Source: an uncultured Oscillospiraceae bacterium (lineage in GTDB: Bacteria > Bacillota > Clostridia > Oscillospirales > Oscillospiraceae). Taken from it: 11,067 nucleotides of DNA. Position numbers and translations under genes: made by a program. The stretch spans positions 1 to 11,067 of the forward strand of contig CAJULJ010000075.1 of the NCBI GenBank assembly GCA_910587395.1. The letters run 5' to 3'. Numbering within the stretch: position 1 is the first letter of the stretch; every line of letters starts with the position of its first letter. This document shows positions 5,566 to 11,067 of the stretch, one piece after another. The notes below the pieces were generated by a model. That model made no database searches. It had not been told where the DNA came from and saw only the letters and a list, made by a program, of their open reading frames with translations.

Positions 5566-6408
5566 TCAGTCGGTAATCAGTTTCTTCATGCTCTCCATTT
5601 TCCGCTTGGCGGTTTCCTGCCGGAAGTTGTCGCCGGTAAAGCGTACCGGGACGCACATGGAAAGCAGGCGGTCATAAATCCGGGAATGGGCGGTGTCCTC
5701 CGGGTTGTGCAGGTCGTCCAGCGTAAGGTTGGTCGTGACGATCAGCGGCTTGCCGCTGCGGTAACGGCTGTCAATCACATTGAACACCTGTTCCAGCCCG
5801 TATTCCGTCCCGCGTTCCATGCCGAAGTCGTCAAGGATCAGCAGCGGATAACGACAAAGGCGGGAAATGTACTCGTTGCGCCCCTCAAAGCTGGCGGCAA
5901 GGTCATTGAGGATAAGAGCAAAGTTCGTCATGCGGACGGGGATTTCTTTCTCCATGAGGGCGTTTGCGATACAGCCTGCAAGGTAGCTTTTGCCGGTGCC
6001 TACGCCGCCCCAGAACAGGCAGCCGATATTGTCTGTCCGCATATCTTCCCAATGCTCCACATACCGGCGGGCAAGCCCGGTCTGCGGGTTCCTGCCGTTG
6101 TCGTTCTCGAAAGTCCAGTCCCGCATGGTGGGGTCGGTAAAGCCCCGGCGTTTCAGTTCTTCCACGGTGTCAAGGTGTCTGCGCCGCTTTTCGGCGGCTT
6201 CCCGTTCCTCGCGGGCGGTTCTCTGGCAGTCGCACTCTGCCGGGTGGCGGTCGCGCCCGAAGATAGCGGCCTTATCCGGCGCAAAATAGGCTTCTTTCGG
6301 CTTGCGGCACTTGCCGCAGTACAGTAAACCGTCCTCGCCGGTGTAGTCCTCCGGCTCCGGGATGGTGGTCGTCATATTCTCCAAAACCGCGTTGATTTCA
6401 TTCTTCAT
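5566..6408 (-). CDS. DnaC-like AAA+ ATPase (helicase loader type), 280 aa
   Basis: AAA+ ATPase of the DnaC/DnaI/IstB group. Walker A is GGVGTGKS (about 134-141), Walker B LLILDDF (about 189-195), and a sensor TTNL lies near 225. The N-terminal part has a cysteine cluster C31-x2-C34 and C59-x-C61, probably zinc-binding. DnaC-type proteins load the replicative helicase, and the gene directly follows repA, so it likely serves element replication during transfer. The ATG at 6406-6408 overlaps the TGA of repA and is preceded by GGAGG; an ATG at 6429 lacks a ribosome binding site. An IstB-like transposition partner is unlikely without a transposase nearby. Confidence 0.9.
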   Translation of the reverse strand: MKNEINAVLENMTTTIPEPEDYTGEDGLLYCGKCRKPKEAYFAPDKAAIFGRDRHPAECDCQRTAREEREAAEKRRRHLDTVEELKRRGFTDPTMRDWTFENDNGRNPQTGLARRYVEHWEDMRTDNIGCLFWGGVGTGKSYLAGCIANALMEKEIPVRMTNFALILNDLAASFEGRNEYISRLCRYPLLILDDFGMERGTEYGLEQVFNVIDSRYRSGKPLIVTTNLTLDDLHNPEDTAHSRIYDRLLSMCVPVRFTGDNFRQETAKRKMESMKKLITD

Positions 6409-7199
6409 AAACTCTCGCCCTCCTTGCATGAGTAGTCTGGTATGCCCTTTTTAGGGGCTTCCTTTTTGTCGTTCCCCGCCCATATCCGCAGGGCGGCGGC
6501 ATAGTTCTGGTAGCTTTTCCCGTTGGCGGCAAGGTAGCGGCTCATTTCCTCGATGAACCGTTCCAGCCTGTCAGGGTACTCTGCCTGCAACTCGTCGTAT
6601 TCGGTCTGTGACAGAAAAATATTTCCATATCGGCCATAGGGCGCGGACGGCCCCCCACTCACTCCCTTTGTTTGGCTCTCTGTAAGGTTGTTTATAGTAG
6701 TTTGGTTAGGGGACGGTTTTCCGACCATCATAAGGTCGGTTTTCTGACCATCAGTAGGACGGTTTTCCGGCTCTATGAGGGGCGGACTTCCGGCCATCAG
6801 TTGGTCTGAAAACTGTACCTGTGGCACTGGCGGTACTTTGACATAAAGCCGGTTCGGTGCGGAGAAGCCGCCCCGTTCCCGTTCCAACAGCCCCGCCGTG
6901 TCCAGTTCATTAAGCGCCCCCTTGATGGTGGTGCTGCCTTTATCCAGTATTTCTGCTATCTCCGCGATGGGATAGATAATATAAATCCTGCCCTCGTCGT
7001 CCAGCCACTTGTTTTTCTGGGAGAGGGTGGAACGGTCTAACAGCAGCGAATACAGCAGCTTGGCGGTCTGTGAAATCTCCATTTTCAGCAGGAAACGGGG
7101 ATACGGCAGATAGGCGGGCAGCCGCGTGTCTGCCCTGATATAATCAGCGATAGGATCACCTCCCTGTGTTCGGGTTGATTTTGGCGTATTGTCACGCAT
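6405..7199 (-). CDS. repA: Replication initiator protein A (RepA_N type), 264 aa
   Basis: The N-terminal domain (about residues 20-135: ADYIRADTRLPAYLPYPRFLL, KLLYSLLLDR, a winged-helix segment AEIAEILDKGSTTIKGALNELDTAGLLER) is characteristic of RepA_N initiators. The middle is a polar linker, and the C-terminal part (SQTEYDELQAEYPDRLERFIEEMSRYL) is a DnaD/RepA-like helical tail. The start is uncertain: the ATG at 7197-7199 has no convincing ribosome binding site. An excellent AGGGAGGTGA (7165-7156) instead points at codon ATC (7149-7151), exactly where family members seem to begin (MxDYI...). Initiation at ATC would give 248 aa. It would bind an origin, probably in the dyad-rich non-coding DNA near 9.7-10.1 kb or within its own gene. 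Confidence 0.85.
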   Translation of the reverse strand: MRDNTPKSTRTQGGDPIADYIRADTRLPAYLPYPRFLLKMEISQTAKLLYSLLLDRSTLSQKNKWLDDEGRIYIIYPIAEIAEILDKGSTTIKGALNELDTAGLLERERGGFSAPNRLYVKVPPVPQVQFSDQLMAGSPPLIEPENRPTDGQKTDLMMVGKPSPNQTTINNLTESQTKGVSGGPSAPYGRYGNIFLSQTEYDELQAEYPDRLERFIEEMSRYLAANGKSYQNYAAALRIWAGNDKKEAPKKGIPDYSCKEGESL

Positions 7200-7271
7200 T
7201 AAAACGCCGTTTCCGGGGGAAAAGGATAAATGTATCGCGTACCCTTTGACACCCACGAAAAAAGCCTTGAT

Positions 7272-7658
7272 TTATGCGGGTTTGAAAGGCTCTAAAGCGT
7301 GACATCTCTGCCTTTGTTTCCGCTTTCTCTCGGCGGCTTTGATTTTCTTCATGCGCCCGGCGCAGTCGGGGCAGTATTTTCCCCGGTTGGATTTGGGGAC
7401 AAAGGCCGCCCCGCAGACGGCACACCGTTTCCGGCTTCCCCGGCACAAGAGGGCTGCGGCCAGCTCCCCGTCAAGGGGCAGGACAGCCACACGGAACCAG
7501 TGGCACATGAGGGAAAAGGAAATGCTCTGGACGCACACGCAAGGCTCCCCGTCGTCCAATAGCAGGCAGTTCCCCTCATCGTAGTTACAGCACTCATGTA
7601 CCAGCCGCCGCGCCCGCCGGTGCTGGCGGTAGTCCATGTGGGGCAGGTTATCGCTCAT
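7272..7658 (-). CDS. Cysteine-rich VLP domain protein, 128 aa
   Basis: Belongs to the Cys_rich_VLP family that accompanies relaxases in these elements; function unknown. The N-terminal half has closely spaced cysteines (HECCNYDEGNC, CVCV, MC) and the name-giving VLP at 59-61. The C-terminal part is a zinc ribbon with C79-x2-C82 and C96-x2-C99, followed by a very basic helix (GRMKKIKAAERKRKQRQR), suggesting nucleic acid binding. The ATG at 7656-7658 follows GGAG and overlaps the relaxase stop by 11 bases, so coupled translation is likely; a longer open frame to 7847 lies within the relaxase gene and is rejected. Confidence 0.87.
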   Translation of the reverse strand: MSDNLPHMDYRQHRRARRLVHECCNYDEGNCLLLDDGEPCVCVQSISFSLMCHWFRVAVLPLDGELAAALLCRGSRKRCAVCGAAFVPKSNRGKYCPDCAGRMKKIKAAERKRKQRQRCHALEPFKPA

Positions 7659-9273
7659 GGCTCTGCTCCTTTCTGCGGTGCGGCTCGTCCCGGCGCAAAA
7701 TCTGGTCGATGTTCCGCTTGACGGTCTGCAACTCCTTGAACCGCTGTTTCTGTTCGTGATAGGTGTTATACAGGCCGTCTTTCTCGGAGATAAGCTGCTC
7801 GATCTCGGCCTGCAACGCTTTCCGGGCGGGCAGCTTGGTAATGCCATGCGCCTTGAAATACCGGGCTGCTGCGTCGGCTATGATAAAATCGCTCTCATGG
7901 GCCTGCCGGTATGCGGCGCGGGCTTTCTCGGATTTCTGTGCCCGCAGCCCGTCGCGGGCGGCCTTGGTCTGGGCGTAGGCCAACACCTGCCGCTGCAACT
8001 TCTTTTTCCCTTGCAGCTTCGTTTCCAGTGCTTTCAGTTCGCCGCTGGTCTGGCGCATTTTCTGATAGGCGGTGTCAACGGCGGCTTCTAACTGCTCCGG
8101 GGAAGTAAAGCCGTATTGCTGGTAGACGGACAGCGTTTTGGCGGCCTGCTTCAGATTGTGTATCTTCGCCCAGCGTTCATAGCCCCGGCCTTTGCCCTCG
8201 GCCATTTTCTGCTCAATGTCCACAAGCCGCTGCACTCCGTCCTGTTTCGGGGCGGCTATCTCGGCTCTGGCAACCTGCAAGCGGTCTTTTATGGTGCGTG
8301 GGGGATCGGGGGATCTGGCTGGCGCTTCGGCTGCTCTGGCGGCGTTTTGCTCTAAAACGGCAAAGACAGCGGCGCGGTCAAAATCGTCGCCCAGCTTCCG
8401 GGCGGTAATTGGCTTTGTCCTGTCCGGCGTGAGGTAGGAAAGCCGCCCCCGGCTCTCCTTGACGGTCACACCCTCCTGCAGCAACAGAGAGGAAAACTCG
8501 TCAAAGCTGGCGGCGGTGGCAAGGGCTTTCCGTAGGGTCTGCCGCAGCTTCTCCTTGTTCGTTTCAAACTTGGTCTGCCGGGGCGTGATACTATCGGCAA
8601 TCATGGGGGCGTTCTGCTTGTCCAGCGCGGCCTGTCCCTTTTTCTGCGCCCAATACTCCCGGTCGGTGACGCGGTTCTTGCTGCCGTTCAAGAGGTCGAT
8701 TTGATAAAGCCCCTCCCGGTGGCACATCTCCATGACTTCGGATTTGAAGTAGCGCAGGGCAGCGTCGGTACATCGGTGCTTGCAGCCGACTTTCGTATCG
8801 GCCGGCCTGTCCATGTAGGGCAGGAACGGCACTTCCTCAATCCGCAGGCTGTTTATGACGATATGCACATGAATGTTGCCGCTGTGGTTATGCCCGTCCG
8901 GGTGGGTGCAGACAAGGGCCTGGTGGCCGGGAAAATGCTCTTTACAGAATTGTTCCCCCAACGCCTGCGCCCGGTCTACGGTCAGGCCGTTGTCCGGCCC
9001 GTCCCGCGGGTCAAAGCTGATGATGTAGTGGTGGCTTTTCACATCTTCCCGCCGCTGGTTTTTCTGATAGCGGAGATTGGCCCGCATACACGCAACGGCA
9101 AAATCCTCCCCGTCGCAGTTCAGCGTGGACAGCCGGTAGTCCTCGCGGGGGATAAGCCTGCCGGTTTCATCAAGGACGGGCTTCATGGTAAACTCGTCAT
9201 GCTCAAAGAGAAGATATTGCTCGGCGGCTCCGTAGTCGGCGTTTTTAGAGTTGATATGCTTGAGTGTTGCCAA
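7648..9273 (-). CDS. Relaxase / mobilization nuclease, 541 aa
   Basis: Nicks at oriT and pilots the strand during conjugative mobilization. The N-terminal relaxase domain (to about 230) has candidate catalytic tyrosines Y14/Y20, a KSHHYIISFDP motif (about 79-89), and the metal-binding triad region HNHSGNIHVHIVINS with H128, H130, H135 and H137. The C-terminal half is long and coiled-coil rich. Homologues begin MATLKHINSKNADY, which corresponds to the TTG at 9271-9273 with AGGTGA 5 nt upstream; the GTG at 9280-9282 would add three residues but lacks a ribosome binding site. The start overlaps the end of mobC by 29 bases. No type IV secretion genes are in view, so a helper element is probably needed. 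Confidence 0.93.
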   Translation of the reverse strand: MATLKHINSKNADYGAAEQYLLFEHDEFTMKPVLDETGRLIPREDYRLSTLNCDGEDFAVACMRANLRYQKNQRREDVKSHHYIISFDPRDGPDNGLTVDRAQALGEQFCKEHFPGHQALVCTHPDGHNHSGNIHVHIVINSLRIEEVPFLPYMDRPADTKVGCKHRCTDAALRYFKSEVMEMCHREGLYQIDLLNGSKNRVTDREYWAQKKGQAALDKQNAPMIADSITPRQTKFETNKEKLRQTLRKALATAASFDEFSSLLLQEGVTVKESRGRLSYLTPDRTKPITARKLGDDFDRAAVFAVLEQNAARAAEAPARSPDPPRTIKDRLQVARAEIAAPKQDGVQRLVDIEQKMAEGKGRGYERWAKIHNLKQAAKTLSVYQQYGFTSPEQLEAAVDTAYQKMRQTSGELKALETKLQGKKKLQRQVLAYAQTKAARDGLRAQKSEKARAAYRQAHESDFIIADAAARYFKAHGITKLPARKALQAEIEQLISEKDGLYNTYHEQKQRFKELQTVKRNIDQILRRDEPHRRKEQSHER

Positions 9274-9643
9274 CCGCGTCACCTACTTTCTTGAGGACTT
9301 CATACTTGAGGACGGCAAGGTCGGATATGGCGGCGCGTACCTCGCCGGAAAGGGTGTTGTAGGGTACGCCGTATTCGTTCAGATACCGGGCAATCTGATT
9401 GAGGTTGCCGCCGATCCTGCCGTACTCGGCTGTCAGCTTCCCGACAGCGGAAAGCAACTCGTCATTGACCGACGACACATGGACAACCGGGCGTATGGTC
9501 GCCCGCCGTATCGCCTGCCGGAGAAATTCGGACTGGCTGATACCATAGGGCGCAAGCCGCGCTGTGAAGTCGGCATACTCATCTTCGGACAGCCGGGTTT
9601 TCACAACGCGGCTGCGGTGGGGCGTGTTGTATTTCTTTCGCAT
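9245..9643 (-). CDS. mobC: Relaxosome accessory protein MobC, 132 aa
   Basis: Binds oriT with the relaxase. Residues about 10-45 look like a ribbon-helix-helix DNA-binding part (SRVVKTRLSEDEYADFTARL...ISQSEFLRQAI), and the MobC signature GGNLNQIARYLNE is at about 78-90. The ATG at 9641-9643 follows AAAGGAGGTCACACC. The frame remains open to 9979, but the upstream stretch runs through the dyad-rich non-coding region and is not coding. First gene of the overlapping mobC-relaxase-VLP run, directly downstream of the candidate oriT. Confidence 0.9.
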   Translation of the reverse strand: MRKKYNTPHRSRVVKTRLSEDEYADFTARLAPYGISQSEFLRQAIRRATIRPVVHVSSVNDELLSAVGKLTAEYGRIGGNLNQIARYLNEYGVPYNTLSGEVRAAISDLAVLKYEVLKKVGDAVGNTQAYQL

Positions 9644-9674
9644 GGTGTGACCTCCTTTCTCGCCCGTAAGGGCG

Positions 9675-9706
9675 CATGAGCAGGGTTTGGGGAAGGCACT
9701 CCCCAA
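9675..9706 (-). other. oriT: Candidate oriT: hairpin followed by a CCTG|C-like nick site
   Basis: On the minus strand TTGGGGA, a 6-nt loop and TCCCCAA (9706-9687) form a 7-bp hairpin, followed directly by ACCCTGC. That resembles the layout of MobP-type oriTs, where an inverted repeat precedes a core close to ATCCTG|C; the nick would fall between 9681 and 9680. It lies 37-63 bases upstream of the mobC ATG. The core differs by one base from the classical one, and the relaxase type is inferred. Confidence 0.45.
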
Positions 9707-9750
9707 CAAGTTTCCCGCGAGGGGCAAAACTGCAGAATTGCGGATTTTGG

Positions 9751-9931
9751 CACCGTGGTAGAAACTTGCTCTCCGTGACTGCAAACTTTCTCTCACTTCC
9801 GTCCGCCACTTTTTTGGAAAACTGCAACCACAAAAGTTTGTTTCTCTTTTTCTGCTACTACTAATCCTGTAAAGGGCATTCCTGCCCGCTTTCGCTAAAA
9901 TGACACCGGACGCAGTGGTTTCTACCCGGTG
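9751..9931. repeat. Long-range inverted repeat in the non-coding region
   Basis: The block CACCGTGGTAGAAAC (9751-9765) is an inverted repeat of GTTTCTACCCGGTG (9918-9931) with one base difference in length. The arms are about 150 nt apart and could be paired binding sites for MobC or RepA. Confidence 0.4.
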
Positions 9932-10066
9932 TTGGAGAAATCCTTTCTCTTTGCCCTCTACTACGGGTAAATGCTCCAAATGCCAAACACCAGGGCAGAA
10001 AAATTCCCTCCTCGCTTACTACTACAACCGGCAGGGGGCAAAATGGCCGGGAGCGGAGCCGGACAA

Positions 10067-10105
10067 CAAAAAAAGCAGTAAATCTTTTTCAAGACTTACT
10101 GCTTT
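10067..10105 (-). terminator. Rho-independent terminator, leftward
   Basis: Arms 10072-10086 and 10091-10105 (AAAGCAGTAA with TTACTGCTTT, then TCTT with AAGA) form a stem of about 15 bp with a 4-nt loop. A run of seven U follows in the leftward RNA (plus-strand A10068-A10074). It ends the sigma/HTH_16 pair 36 nt past the stop codon. Confidence 0.85.
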
Positions 10106-10140
10106 CGCTGGCCGCGTCGGTGGCGGCTGGTATTCAGTTT

Positions 10141-10353
10141 TTATGACTTGTCCGGTGGTTCGTCAAGCCGGAACTTGAATTGACAGTCAATTAACCGCTG
10201 CTTTACATAGTCCTCCACCTCGGCGTTGACCTGCCCGTTCACTTTTGAGAAATAGCGGATATATCCGGCGTAGTGGAGCAGGACAGCGTTCACGGCTTCT
10301 GGGTCGCCCTCACGGGCTTTGAGGATTGTTTCATAGGGGAGAAGTCTACTCAT
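10141..10353 (-). CDS. HTH_16-type conjugative-element regulator, 70 aa
   Basis: The sequence MSRLLPYETILKAREGDPEAVNAVLLHYAGYIRYFS matches the N-terminal pattern of the helix-turn-helix HTH_16 family, whose best known member is orf8 of Tn916; the C-terminal third (VEDYVKQRLIDCQFKFRLDE) also fits. These small proteins accompany a sigma-like factor and probably act with it on element transcription. The ATG at 10351-10353 overlaps the end of the sigma-like gene by 8 bases. A strong terminator follows. Confidence 0.85.
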   Translation of the reverse strand: MSRLLPYETILKAREGDPEAVNAVLLHYAGYIRYFSKVNGQVNAEVEDYVKQRLIDCQFKFRLDEPPDKS

Positions 10354-10768
10354 ACCGGCTCACCCCCATTTCTTCGCGTAGCCGCTGCAAGGCAAGCTGG
10401 ATATGCCGCCCCGCTGTGCTGCGTGACCGGCCAATACACGCGCCGATCACGCGCTGCGGCTGGCGCAGAAAGTAATAGCGCAGGATTTCTTCCCGCGTCT
10501 GCTCCGGCAAAACAGAGATCGCGTCGGCAAGGGCGGCGTTGCAGAGCAGGACGGTCTGACCGCAGACGGTAAATGGGTATTCCTCGTCCGGCTCCGACGC
10601 GGCAAACTGGACAAACTTCTCGTTCATCAGATAGTCAAGGGAAACTTGCCGTTCCCATTGCCGTTTAAGCTTCAAAATCTTGTCCAAGGCGGCACAGCGG
10701 ATAACAGTCTTGCAAAAGGCGTTGTACCTGCGCTGGATATATTCTTGATAGGCTATCTGGTCGGTCAT
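10346..10768 (-). CDS. Sigma-70-like factor of the element, 140 aa
   Basis: The C-terminal segment (about residues 85-135: LPEQTREEILRYYFLRQPQRVIGACIGRSRSTAGRHIQLALQRLREEMG) is a sigma region-4-like helix-turn-helix. The N-terminal part is helical (MTDQIAYQEYIQRRYNAFCKTVIR), without a clear region 2. With the HTH_16 gene it forms the pair known from Tn916-type elements (orf7/orf8). The start at 10766-10768 is preceded by AAAGGGG about 7-9 nt away; the open frame to 10843 has no better site. The gene probably controls the mobilization genes downstream, which lie beyond the terminator and so need their own promoter. Confidence 0.82.
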   Translation of the reverse strand: MTDQIAYQEYIQRRYNAFCKTVIRCAALDKILKLKRQWERQVSLDYLMNEKFVQFAASEPDEEYPFTVCGQTVLLCNAALADAISVLPEQTREEILRYYFLRQPQRVIGACIGRSRSTAGRHIQLALQRLREEMGVSRYE

Positions 10769-10857
10769 GGAAATTCCCCTTTCTGAATAATAGTGCGGGG
10801 CGGTGGCACTTCTTGCTGTCGCCCCTTGATTGCCTACCAGCAAAGGCGGGCGGGGCT

Positions 10858-10899
10858 GTCAACGGCTGCGCATATGCGCCGTTCATCTTGACCGTTGAC
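10858..10899. promoter_or_regulatory. Nested palindrome upstream of the sigma-like gene
   Basis: GTCAACGG (10858-10865) and CCGTTGAC (10892-10899) flank a perfect 12-bp palindrome GCGCATATGCGC (10868-10879). TTGACA on the minus strand (10862-10857) could be a -35, but I see no matching -10. Operator function is inferred from symmetry and position only. Confidence 0.4.
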
Positions 10900-10939
10900 T
10901 GGCTCGGCTGGGTTTGCTATTTACCCGACAAACTTGAAT

Positions 10940-11067
10940 TTATTTTAAGCTATCACGTTTTACCTTCTTAAGCCTTACTATCATTACCATAGGAATTTCT
11001 TTGTTGGTTTTAAAACATTCTTCATAAAATCCATCAATGACAAATCCAGCTCTAAAACAAAGGTTAA
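10940..11067 (-). CDS. 3' end of a probable SAM-dependent methyltransferase (partial)
   Basis: The last 41 codons of a leftward gene that enters from the right edge; the stop TAA is at 10940-10942. The residues include LCFRAGFVIDGFYEECF and IPMVMIIRLKK, matching the C-terminal strand-helix-strand of class I methyltransferases (AGF-x-I-x(2)-F-x-E, then a hydrophobic final strand). It is clearly AT-richer than the mobilization genes, so it is likely cargo or flanking DNA of different origin. With only the tail visible, the substrate cannot be guessed. Confidence 0.55.
   Translation of the reverse strand, partial: NLCFRAGFVIDGFYEECFKTNKEIPMVMIVRLKKVKRDSLK

Larger units (their letters stand above)
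9644..10066. other. Non-coding, dyad-rich transfer/replication region
   Basis: No credible gene. It contains CGCCCgtaaGGGCG (9661-9674), TTGGGGA/TCCCCAA (9687-9706), AAAGGGCA/TGCCC (9871-9887) and ACACCGG/CCGGTGT (from 9903 to 9932). It also has GAGAAA/TTTCTC (9935-9949) and three CTACTAC-type repeats (about 9855-9862, 9958-9964 and 10019-10025). Such density next to mobC is what an oriT, possibly with a replication origin, would look like. Promoters for mobC probably lie here, but I could not fix one. Confidence 0.5.

Noticed and set aside
5686..6327. Long open plus-strand frame opposite the DnaC-like gene
   Set aside because: Antisense shadow of a clear AAA+ gene in GC-rich DNA; no ribosome binding site or family resemblance.
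8701..9294. Long open plus-strand frame opposite the relaxase
   Set aside because: Antisense shadow of the conserved relaxase domain.
9644..9979. N-terminal extension of MobC to 9979
   Set aside because: Composition and content are those of the dyad-rich non-coding region; the strong ribosome binding site before 9643 fixes the start.
9851..10030. CRISPR-like array suggested by recurring CTACTAC
   Set aside because: Repeats are too short and irregularly spaced, with no spacers of constant length and no cas genes.
10834..10862. Promoter for the sigma-like gene based on TTGACA at 10862-10857
   Set aside because: At 16-18 nt spacing the -10 candidates match the consensus poorly, so I do not call it.

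Overview
This window looks like accessory DNA from a gut-type member of the Clostridia (Lachnospiraceae or Oscillospiraceae and relatives). That assignment rests on gene families rather than on any marker gene: a TndX/TnpX-like large serine recombinase, TnpW, a Cys-rich VLP protein, a RepA_N replication initiator with a DnaC-like loader, a MobC/relaxase pair, and strong AGGAGG-type ribosome binding sites throughout. No housekeeping gene, rRNA, tRNA or CRISPR array is visible.

Right part (about 3.2 to 10.8 kb): a mobilizable integrative element read almost entirely leftward (minus strand). In transcription order it has a sigma-70-like factor and an HTH_16 protein (compare orf7/orf8 of Tn916), a terminator, and about 0.5 kb of dyad-rich non-coding DNA with a candidate oriT. 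Then follow MobC, the relaxase, the Cys-rich VLP protein, RepA, the DnaC-like ATPase and TnpW. A small plus-strand coiled-coil protein separates these from the serine recombinase, which points at the presumed element end near 3.1-3.25 kb. mobC, the relaxase and the VLP gene overlap in series, and repA overlaps dnaC by an ATGA, so translation is probably coupled. The far right edge (from 10.94 kb) holds the AT-rich 3' end of a probable methyltransferase, likely cargo.

Left part (1 to about 3.1 kb): a regulatory module around one XRE repressor-type gene. It reads rightward with an ImmA/IrrE-type metalloprotease behind it. A second, larger ImmA/IrrE-type protease reads away leftward from a consensus promoter flanked by two TGTGC/GCACA dyads, followed by a 57-aa Com-like zinc ribbon protein. 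Further left is a 184-aa sigma-like protein whose ribosome binding site is buried in a long hairpin.

The most interesting hypothesis is the last arrangement. In phage Mu, the small zinc protein Com opens a hairpin that hides the mom ribosome binding site. Here a Com-like gene lies just upstream of a gene with a hidden ribosome binding site. Other points for a second look are an apparent ATG-to-ATC change at the best-placed repA start, a shared CCGTGG block abutting the -10 boxes of the recombinase and the small-protein promoters, and the candidate oriT.
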